The position numbers were made by a program, and so were the translations under genes. Below are positions 16,144 through 23,500 of a stretch of 32,850 bases of DNA, one piece after another. This DNA comes from DIGJ01 sp031553075. GTDB lineage: Bacteria; Bacillota; Clostridia; Lachnospirales; Lachnospiraceae. The stretch covers positions 1 through 32,850 of the forward strand of contig JAVBLX010000147.1 in NCBI GenBank assembly GCA_031553075.1. Direction: 5' to 3'. How positions within the stretch are numbered: position 1 is the first letter of the stretch; the number at the start of each line of letters is the position of its first letter. The notes beneath the pieces were generated by a model that was given only the letters and a program-made list of their open reading frames with translations, did not search any database and was not told the DNA's origin.

Positions 16144-17277
16144 ATGATGAAAAAAAATAAAAAACGAATCACAACGGTGTTTCTTTTCCTTCTCCTTGTT
16201 TTGGTGGTTGTGGGGGGCTATCACGTTCTTAAAAAGGAGGAAGCCTCTGGCCGAAGCTTTGAGAGTGCTCTGACACTTAATGTATCTGATGAAAAGGTAG
16301 TAGAAAAGTTGCCCGGAGCAGGGGAATCGGTATATTACAAACTGGAGCTGGACCGGGAAAGCTTGTTTTCCTATAAAATCGAGGGCGACTTAAAAAGGGG
16401 GCTGGAGCTTGCATTATATAACCAGGATAGAGAGCTGCTTCTGGATAAGCGATTTACAGAAGCCTATGGTGCAGAGTCCAAAGGAAATCAATGGGAAGTC
16501 TATCTGGCGGAGGGGAGCTATTATGTTTTGTTTTCTGCAGAAAAACCAGTAAAAAAGGAAACCTATTCCTATGCGGCCAAAGTCACTCCAGTACCAAAAT
16601 CAGAGCAAGAACCCAATAATACGGAAAAGAAGGCACAAAGCCTTAAAGTAGGAGGAAAAGTAACCGGATGCTTGAATATAACAGATCGTGTGGATTTGTA
16701 TCATTTTCAACTGAAGGAATCAAAAAATGTGCGAATTACCCTGAATACCAAAGCTTCCGACGGTCTGGCGGTATCTCTTTTCAAGGGCAGTAAGTGTGTC
16801 GAACAGGAAGAAACCGAAGGCACTTATGTTTATGAGGGCAGCTTAAAAAAGGGAACCTATTATATAAAGCTGGAGGGGAAATACTCCGACAGCACAGGTA
16901 CTTATGCTCTGCTGATAGAAGAGAGCAAAACAGAAACAGAAACAGAGAAAGAAACAGAGAAGGAAACAGATAAAGAAACAGAAACAGAAACAGAGACAGA
17001 AACAGAGGCAGAAACAGCCCCAAAGGATAGGAAGGGTATTACAATTGAGTTACGAAGTGCAGTATGCCTAAAGGTAGGAGAGACACTGCTTTTATCCGCA
17101 GAGATTAAGCCGGAAGAGTCGAAAAAAGATCTTACTTTAAAATGGTCAACAACAGATTCCACCATTGTTTCGGTAAAGAACGGAAGCATAAAAGGAATCG
17201 CACCAGGAAGTGGGGTTATAGAGGTGACAGAAGCTGATGGAGCGGCAGCATATTGTGTAGTCCTTGTGGTTGAATAA
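16144..17277 (+). CDS. Surface protein: two PPC-like domains, Thr/Glu linker, Big_2-like end
   Basis: A GGTGGGGG site precedes ATG ATG at 16144/16147. An N-terminal TM/signal anchor (ITTVFLFLLLVLVVVGGY) is followed by two PPC-like sandwich domains (VYYKLELDRESLFSYKIEG ending YLAEGSYYVLFSAE; DLYHFQLKESKNVRITLN ending LKKGTYYIKLEG). Then comes a low-complexity Thr/Glu/Lys linker of about 30 residues (many ETETE units, encoded by a GAAACA-type hexamer repeat), and a Big_2-like Ig domain (LKWSTTDSTIVSVKNGSIKG, GSGVIEVTEADG). It looks like a wall-spanning stalk. Length should vary between strains because of the repeat. It is likely in the operon with the PP2C gene after it. Confidence 0.65.
   Translation: MMKKNKKRITTVFLFLLLVLVVVGGYHVLKKEEASGRSFESALTLNVSDEKVVEKLPGAGESVYYKLELDRESLFSYKIEGDLKRGLELALYNQDRELLLDKRFTEAYGAESKGNQWEVYLAEGSYYVLFSAEKPVKKETYSYAAKVTPVPKSEQEPNNTEKKAQSLKVGGKVTGCLNITDRVDLYHFQLKESKNVRITLNTKASDGLAVSLFKGSKCVEQEETEGTYVYEGSLKKGTYYIKLEGKYSDSTGTYALLIEESKTETETEKETEKETDKETETETETETEAETAPKDRKGITIELRSAVCLKVGETLLLSAEIKPEESKKDLTLKWSTTDSTIVSVKNGSIKGIAPGSGVIEVTEADGAAAYCVVLVVE
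16926..17017 (+). repeat. Hexanucleotide-type repeat (GAAACA)
   Basis: About 90 bp of imperfect GAAACA/GAGACA/GAGAAA units encode the Thr-Glu-rich linker of the surface protein. Variable copy number by slipped-strand replication keeps the frame, since units are six bases. The antisense ORFs here are composition artefacts. Confidence 0.8.
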
Positions 17278-17311
17278 GTCTGAAAGGCACCAGGCAGAAA
17301 GGAAGAAAACA

Positions 17312-18067
17312 GTGGGAAGACCAAAGATAGAAGCATGTGGATTCAGCGATAGGGGGCAGGTACGTACGACCAATCAGGATGCCTTTTATGTGGATGATAG
17401 AAAAAAATTTCCGCATATTTATGCCGTATGTGACGGAATGGGCGGTATGTATGGAGGCGAACAGGCATCCAAAAGAGCTGTGGAAATCCTGAAGGATTAT
17501 AAAGATGTGCTTAAAAAGCTGAGCCGGAAAAAGGAAGTACTGCTGACGGCACTGGAACAACTGGTAGTAAAAATGGACCAGGCCATTGTCGAGATGTCAG
17601 AAGAAAAAGAAGAAAAGATGGGAACGACATTAGCCCTTTTATACATAGATAAGGAGTACGCGGTTGCAGTTAATGTGGGGGACAGTCGGATTTATCATAT
17701 AAATGAACTTTCTTGTGAATGTGTTACGGAAGATGACAATTTGTGCGGAGAGCTTTTACGAAGAGGACTCCTTAATAAGACAGGGGTGAGAGGACATCAG
17801 GGACGATATCAATTGACTCAGTTCCTGGGAATTGGGAATGAAAGGGTTAAAATCATACCGCATATAAAAATAATGGAAAAACCTCAGGAAGGAGACGTAT
17901 ATCTCATTTGCAGCGATGGATTAAATGCCCTTTTTGATGAAAAACGTATTGTTGGTATAAAGAAAGAGGAATCCATAGAGGTTTTTGCCAGAGGGATGAT
18001 AGAACAGGCTGGAAGCATGGACGGTTCAGATAATATGACAGTAATTGTAGCCAGAGTTACAAGATAG
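17312..18067 (+). CDS. PP2C-type Ser/Thr protein phosphatase
   Basis: The GTG at 17312 (AAGGAAG upstream) avoids the overlap of the longer frame from 17264 with the previous stop. All main PPM/PP2C motifs are present: DRGQVRTTNQD (13-23), CDGMGGMYGG with the metal Asp (about 41), GTTLALL, NVGDSRIYH, CSDGLN and DNMTVIV. It should be an active Mn/Mg-dependent phosphatase of about 251 residues, like PrpC/Stp. It lies directly before an FHA gene in a cluster with an FHA-bearing EssC, so I infer it removes Thr phosphates that these domains read. No Hanks-type kinase gene is in the window. Confidence 0.92.
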   Translation: MGRPKIEACGFSDRGQVRTTNQDAFYVDDRKKFPHIYAVCDGMGGMYGGEQASKRAVEILKDYKDVLKKLSRKKEVLLTALEQLVVKMDQAIVEMSEEKEEKMGTTLALLYIDKEYAVAVNVGDSRIYHINELSCECVTEDDNLCGELLRRGLLNKTGVRGHQGRYQLTQFLGIGNERVKIIPHIKIMEKPQEGDVYLICSDGLNALFDEKRIVGIKKEESIEVFARGMIEQAGSMDGSDNMTVIVARVTR

Positions 18068-18092
18068 AATAAGAGATTTAAAATAAAAAATT

Positions 18093-18183
18093 AAGAAAGG
18101 AAAACGCAAACACATATTTTCCGCTCTTGTGTTTGTGCCTCAAATGAAAACACAGTCGTTTTCCTTGAGGCTTGGTACAAATT
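18093..18183 (+). promoter_or_regulatory. Structured RNA leader, copy 1, before the FHA gene
   Basis: The segment AAGAAAGG...CAAACACA carries two hairpins: P1 CAAACACA (18107-18114) with TGTGTTTG (18128-18135), and P2 GCCTCAA (18137-18143) with TTGAGGC (18165-18171). GAGG, the only plausible ribosome binding site for the ATG at 18184, is in the P2 arm. TTTGT (18132-18136) can also pair with ACAAA (18177-18181), which would break P1. A second copy is at 20259-20324. Protein or metabolite ligand unknown. Confidence 0.7.
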
Positions 18184-19095
18184 ATGGAATGGCTTGAAAA
18201 CAGAAACGTTAAGAGAATGAATGATAGCCAGAATGCCGCCTATCTTCTGGGGGATGATGGACTCTTTTTTCTCACCGGATACCGGGTGCTGGAAAATCAG
18301 GAGAAGGAATATCTGCTTCAATGTGAAAAGGTAACCTATAACGGAAAAATCAAGCTGGTTTATTTATCCTCCCGCTTTAAATCCTTCTCCTCGCTGCTAT
18401 CCAGAATGGATGCGGATATGTTTATGGGGGTGCTGGCAAGTCTGTTGGCTGGTGTTCTTCATGTGAAAAAAAACGGATTTCTGCAAATGGAAAATATTGA
18501 TCTTTCTTACGATAAGATTTTTGTGGAACCCCGGACTCTCAAGGTATATTTGATTTACCTGCCCATTCAACTGGATGGAGTCATGCGAGAGCAATATTCT
18601 TTTGAAAATGAACTTCGGACCAGCCTGATTCGAACCATTCATGCCACACCCCTGATTCATTCAGAAGAAACCAGAAAGCTGGCAGAAGAACTGGCGGATG
18701 GAACCATATCGTTAGAACAACTGTATCATTTAGTTTTACAGGAAGCAAAAGGATGGAATAACACAGAAACCCAAACCGTCAAAGAGAAAGAAAGGCAGAG
18801 TCCCCTATCTCTGGTATCGATTGATATGCCTATGCAGATTGTTTTTGATATTAATAAGCCTGAGTTTGTCATTGGAAAAAATGCGGAACTCACAGATGGT
18901 GCCATTACGTATAACAATGCAATCAGTCGTCGACATTGCAAAATTGTATACGAAGAACATAACTATTTTGTCCATGATCTGGAAAGTGCCAATGGAACTT
19001 ATGTCAATGGTGGAAAGGTAATCAGTGGATTTCCGGTGCCAATTAAAAAAGGAGATCGGATTCGCCTTGCAAATGTGGAATTTCTGGTTTCGTAA
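18184..19095 (+). CDS. FHA-domain protein with DUF6382-like N-terminus
   Basis: The start is the ATG at 18184 at the end of the RNA leader, with GAGG 13 bp upstream in a hairpin arm; a TTG at 18172 is too close to it. Residues 1-150 are a DUF6382-like domain (LLGDDGLFFLTGYRVLEN, FKSFSSLLSRMDADMFMGVL, NGFLQMENIDLSYDKIFVEP, VYLIYLPIQ). Residues 227-303 are a typical FHA domain (FVIGKNAELTDGAI, NNAISRRHCKIVY, DLESANGTYVNG), which binds phospho-Thr. There is no TM. The N-terminal pattern resembles the pseudokinase of EssB/YukC, which is missing here; that is inference. It probably links phosphosignalling to the EssC machine. Confidence 0.8.
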   Translation: MEWLENRNVKRMNDSQNAAYLLGDDGLFFLTGYRVLENQEKEYLLQCEKVTYNGKIKLVYLSSRFKSFSSLLSRMDADMFMGVLASLLAGVLHVKKNGFLQMENIDLSYDKIFVEPRTLKVYLIYLPIQLDGVMREQYSFENELRTSLIRTIHATPLIHSEETRKLAEELADGTISLEQLYHLVLQEAKGWNNTETQTVKEKERQSPLSLVSIDMPMQIVFDINKPEFVIGKNAELTDGAITYNNAISRRHCKIVYEEHNYFVHDLESANGTYVNGGKVISGFPVPIKKGDRIRLANVEFLVS

Positions 19096-19109
19096 AAGAA
19101 GTCAGAAAC

Positions 19110-19125
19110 GCCCGCCGAAGCGGGC
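19110..19125 (+). other. Short GC-rich hairpin before the CpaE-like gene
   Basis: GCCCGC-CGAA-GCGGGC is a perfect 6-bp stem with a CGAA loop. It ends 5 bp before the GGGAG ribosome binding site of the ATG at 19141. There is no T-run, so it is more likely an RNA-stability or translation element than a terminator. Confidence 0.5.
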
Positions 19126-19140
19126 AGATGGGAGCCAAAT

Positions 19141-20196
19141 ATGGGAAAACCAATCATTATACTGGCGGATACAGAAGAGGCGTATATTTCCTCCCTGGAA
19201 GCCAGGTTTATCGAAGAATTATTTCATAAAATGGATTTGGAAATTATAACGGATGCAGAGTATTTCCAGGAGACCTTTAATCACCCAAGAAATGCAAAGA
19301 TTCTGATTGTAAGTGAAGCGCTTTATCATCCTCTGCTTAAGAATCACAGCGTGGAGCATATTTTTGTTCTGACGGAGCAGCCACAGGCAGAGGAAGCGTA
19401 TGAGCAGAATGTTCATCGGATATTTAAATATAAAAGTGTAAAAGAAATTTTTAATGAAGTGATGTATGTCTCTTCCAACGATTTTTTGGGAGAACGAAAT
19501 GTCGAAAAAGAAACACAGGTGATTCTTGTGTATTCACCGGTTGGCGGTGTGGGAAAAACGGTGACAGCGCTGGGGCTTTCTGCCAGTCTTTCTGCCGGTT
19601 TTAAAAAGGTACTATATCTGGATGCAGAGCATATTCAAAGTTTTCAGTATTTTTTTACCAGCGGGGATGTTGTTTCCAATGATATTTACCGGGAACTGGC
19701 CCGAATGGATACGGGAATTTATGAGAGAATCCGACCTTTTATTAAAAATGAGGTGTTTGATTATCTGCCTCCTTTCCGAGCAGCCTTGTCTTCCCTCAAC
19801 TTAAGGTTTTCCTGTTTTCAGGAGCTGGTAAAAGGAATCAAGGCAACACGGGAATACGATTTTATCATTTTGGATACCGACTCGGTTTTTGATGATGATA
19901 AGGCAGAACTGATAAAGCTTGCAGATAAAGTGCTGCTTCTGATTACACAGGACCGTTGTTCAACTGCCAAAATGACCGGACTGCTTTGCAATTTAAATTG
20001 CAGCGATTCGGAAAAGTATCTTTTTATATGTAATAAATATCAGAAGGACGTGGAAAATGAACTTCTGACAGAGGAAAGGAAAAACCGAATGATAATCAGT
20101 GAATACCTGGAACAGATTCCCAACTGTGAGCAGCTTATGGTTCAGACAATGAAAGAAATAACCGGCTTTCAAAAACTGGCATATTTGTTTATTTAG
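19141..20196 (+). CDS. CpaE-like MinD/ParA ATPase with receiver-like N-domain
   Basis: GGGAG lies 8 bp before the ATG. Residues 1-120 form a receiver-like domain (KPIIILADTEEAYISSLEAR, AKILIVSEALYHPLL, HIFVLTEQPQAE), and then comes a MinD-type ATPase domain with Walker A SPVGGVGKT (132-140), LYLDAEH, and FIILDTDSVFD as the Walker B strand (about 241-251). This is the CpaE layout from Tad systems, though a Lys is missing at the first deviant-Walker position (KGG becomes PVGG). The 351-residue protein lies in the type VII block beside YukD and EssC rather than with CpaF. It may position or couple the two modules. Confidence 0.8.
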   Translation: MGKPIIILADTEEAYISSLEARFIEELFHKMDLEIITDAEYFQETFNHPRNAKILIVSEALYHPLLKNHSVEHIFVLTEQPQAEEAYEQNVHRIFKYKSVKEIFNEVMYVSSNDFLGERNVEKETQVILVYSPVGGVGKTVTALGLSASLSAGFKKVLYLDAEHIQSFQYFFTSGDVVSNDIYRELARMDTGIYERIRPFIKNEVFDYLPPFRAALSSLNLRFSCFQELVKGIKATREYDFIILDTDSVFDDDKAELIKLADKVLLLITQDRCSTAKMTGLLCNLNCSDSEKYLFICNKYQKDVENELLTEERKNRMIISEYLEQIPNCEQLMVQTMKEITGFQKLAYLFI

Positions 20197-20258
20197 ATGA
20201 AAGTGGATTATTTGTGCGTGTGGGAAAGCATGGAGATAAAAGTCCAAGGTTAAAAAAC

Positions 20259-20324
20259 AAGAAAGGAAAAATACAAACACATGATGAAAAGTGTTTGCGC
20301 CTCATAAGAGGCTTGGTGCAAATT
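20259..20324 (+). promoter_or_regulatory. Structured RNA leader, copy 2, before the yukD-like gene
   Basis: This matches copy 1 at both ends (AAGAAAGGAAAA; GAGGCTTGGTGCAAATT). P1 is CAAACAC (20274-20280) with GTGTTTG (20291-20297), P2 is GCCTC (20299-20303) with GAGGC (20308-20312). TTTGC (20294-20298) pairs with GCAAA (20318-20322); in copy 1 these are TTTGT and ACAAA, so the pair changes from U-A to C-G and stays intact. The GAGG site for the ATG at 20325 is again in P2. A tiny ORF (ATG at 20281, stop at 20307) overlaps it. Confidence 0.7.
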
Positions 20325-20573
20325 ATGGAAGATACGGCAGTTATTATTTTATATCTTCATGAAAAAAATATTTCCGTGGATATGGAGATACCTCTTGGGA
20401 TTTCTGCCAATGACCTGGTGATTGCTTTAAACCAGATTTATCACCTTGGAATTGATACGGAAAACATTTTGAATTGTTACTTAAAAGCAGAAAATCCCAT
20501 TGCATTGTTAAAGGGGAGTAAAAAACTGGGAGATTACGGGATTCGAAACGGCTCGGTAATCCACATCGGATAA
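20325..20573 (+). CDS. yukD: YukD/EsaB-like ubiquitin-fold protein
   Basis: The ATG at 20325 at the end of the RNA leader gives an 82-residue protein; the longer frame from 20214 reads through the leader and is rejected. The sequence is AVIILYLHEKNISVDMEIPL, NDLVIALNQIYHLGID, a Lys-rich LLKGSKKLGDYGIRNGSVIHIG end, fitting the beta-grasp of YukD/EsaB (strand, strand, helix, and a GxLxDxxIxxGxxI-like end). In T7SSb, EsaB is a small cytosolic regulator or component encoded near EssC, as here, where EssC starts 13 bp downstream. The cognate ribosome binding site is sequestered in a hairpin. Confidence 0.8.
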   Translation: MEDTAVIILYLHEKNISVDMEIPLGISANDLVIALNQIYHLGIDTENILNCYLKAENPIALLKGSKKLGDYGIRNGSVIHIG

Positions 20574-20586
20574 AGGAGGCAGAAGG

Positions 20587-23500
20587 TTGGATAATCGCTA
20601 TAAAATAATACTTACCAATAATCGGATATACCGTGAAATTGAACTTTGGTCAGGGCTGGACAGCTTGAAGGTTGGCACCGAGGCTGGCTGTGAGGTAAGA
20701 CTTAAGAAGGAATGGTTCTTTGAAGAATTTTATCTTTTTGTTTTTCAAAAGGAAGAACACTTTGAAATAACCTGTTCCGGGAATACTTATCTTACCGCCG
20801 GAGATGACCGGAAATATCTGACTCGGGAGCTGGTTCATGGGGACCGGCTGTCAGTGAACTATCAGGGGACCGACAGCGAACTTTTAACGCTTAATTTTAT
20901 GCTGGATTTTGATTATGAAAGAAAAGTTTATAACCGGGAAATCGATGTCTCCAATATCCTTCAGATTTACATTGGGGGGAGCAAAGAATGTGATGTGGCC
21001 ATTGAAGATGCTCTTGTCGGAAAAGATACCCTCACTCTTTACCGAAATGGGCGGAATTATTCGATATTTGATAACAATACCAGGTATGGTGTTTATGTAA
21101 ATGGAGAACGGATAGACCGGAAACGGGATTTGAAAGAGCGTGATTTCTTTTCTATTGCAGGTTACAGTTTTTTTCTGAAAGGTGGAAGGCTTTATACCAC
21201 AAGCAGCAGTAAACTGACAGTAAACAATCTGGGATTTTACGATCACTTTGAGGAAATGGGGGCACTTATCTACCCAAGATTTAACCGAAATACAAGAATT
21301 AAGTCTCTGCTGTCAGAGACCCCGATTCCCGTTCTTGATCCACCCCAAAAACCGGACAAGCCCAAGCAAAACCTGTTGATGACTTTGTTTCCGGCCCTGG
21401 GAATGCTGGCTATTACCATATTGCTCCGGGGAATCATGGGTGGAGGCGGCAGCTTTATCCTTTTTAGCGTATGCAGTATGACGATGGGTATCGCTACGTC
21501 AGTGTTTACCTATATAAACAGCAATAAGGATTATAACAAGGAAATGAAAGAACGAACGGAAAAATACAACCACTATATGGAGACAAAACGAGCAGAAATC
21601 ATTGGGATACGACAGAAGGAAAAGCAGGATTTGGAGGAGATTTATTATTCCTATGACCGGGAGTTAGACATGATAAAAACCTTTTCTGGGGATTTGTTTG
21701 ATCGTTCCCAGGAGGACCAGGACTTTCTCCATGTTCTGGTTGGAACGGGAGCTTTGCCGGCCCGCCGAAGGATTGAAGTGAAGGAGCAGGAAACGCTGGA
21801 GGTCGTGGACGAACTGATGGAAATGCCGGGTAAGCTTTCGGAGGAGTTGGGTCTGGTATATGATGTGCCGGTGGTCTGTGACTTTAAAGGAGCCAATGGT
21901 GTGGGAGTGGTGGGAGAAGAATCCCGTCTTTATCAAATGATAAAAAATTTTATTCTGGATATTTCCATCCGCCACTATCAGAAGGATGTGAAGCTGGTCT
22001 TTATTATCGGTGAAGAAGCGTCCGAGAGAATAAATTGGGTAAGACTCCTGCCTCATATTAATAATGAAATTCTGGGCGTGAGAAATCTGGCCTGTGATGA
22101 TGACAGCAAAAGTCTGATGCTTGAATTTATGTATAAGGTTTTGTCGGAGAGAGAAGCATCCAAAGGGATAGCACCTCACTATGTGGTGATGGTTTTTAAG
22201 GAATCCGGCATTCAGCATCATCCCATTTCCCAGTATATTGAGAAGGCAGCATCCCTGGGATTTACCTTTGTGTTTTTTGAGGCAGAAAAGGAACTGCTGC
22301 CAAAGGGTTGTAAATATATTCTTAACCTGGAGGATATGGAAGCGGGAACCATAACGGATACTGACAAAGGAGAACAGAGGGCATTCCGCTATATTGCCCT
22401 TCGGGATGAAGAAATGGAACAGGCTGTTTTAAAATTAGCACCGGTATATTGTGATGAAATCAGCTTGGAAGGCTCCTTGACCAAAAACATTTCTCTTTAT
22501 GAGCTGTTACATATTCAATCAGCGGAAGACCTGGATTTAGGAGGACGCTGGGGAAGCTCACAGGTGGATAAATCCATGGCGGCACCCCTTGGCGTGCGGA
22601 TAAAGGAAGAACCAGTATGTCTGGATTTGCATGAAAAATACCACGGACCTCATGGTTTGGTGGCCGGAACAACTGGCTCAGGAAAGAGCGAGATTCTCCA
22701 GAGCTATATCTTGTCCATGGCAAGCCTGTTTCATCCCTACGAAGTTGCATTTGTTATCATTGACTTTAAAGGTGGAGGAATGGTGAATCAGTTCAAAGAG
22801 CTGCCTCATCTGGTGGGAGCCATTACCAATATTGATGGCAAGGAAATCGACCGATCTCTTCAGTCGATTAAAGCAGAGCTTCAAAAAAGGCAGCGGTTGT
22901 TTGCTGCCTGTGATGTAAATCATATTGATGCTTATATCAGAAAATACAAAACCGGAGAGGTAAAAGAAGCCTTGCCACATCTGATTGTTATAGTAGATGA
23001 ATTTGCTGAGTTAAAGGCGGAGCAGCCAGAGTTCATGAAAGAACTTATCAGTGCAGCCCGAATCGGACGAAGTCTGGGCGTTCATCTGATTTTGGCAACA
23101 CAAAAGCCGGCTGGACAGGTAAACGAACAGATATGGAGTAACTCAAAATTCAAGCTTTGTTTGAAGGTGCAGACGAAAGAGGACAGTAATGAAGTTTTAA
23201 AATCACCACTGGCCGCTGAGATCAAGGAGCCAGGAAGGGCTTACCTACAAGTGGGAAATAATGAAATCTTTGAATTGTTTCAATCTGCCTATAGCGGTGC
23301 CCCAGCTCAGACCGAGGGAGGAAGCCGCATAACGGAATTTGCCCTTTGGGAGGTCATGCTATCCGGCAAGCGGAAAAAAGTATTTGAACAGAAAAAAGAA
23401 AAGGCAAGGCAGCAGGAAATTACTCAGCTGGATGCCCTTGTGGAATATATTGCAGGCTATTGTGAAAAAAGCAGGATTTTAAAATTACCCAATATCTGTC

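Noticed and set aside
16781..17336. Minus-strand Phe/Leu/Ser-rich ORFs
   Set aside because: They are composition products of the GAAACA repeat on the plus strand.
18093..18183. Known c-di-GMP, TPP or cobalamin riboswitch
   Set aside because: The consensus loops and sequences I know for these are not present.
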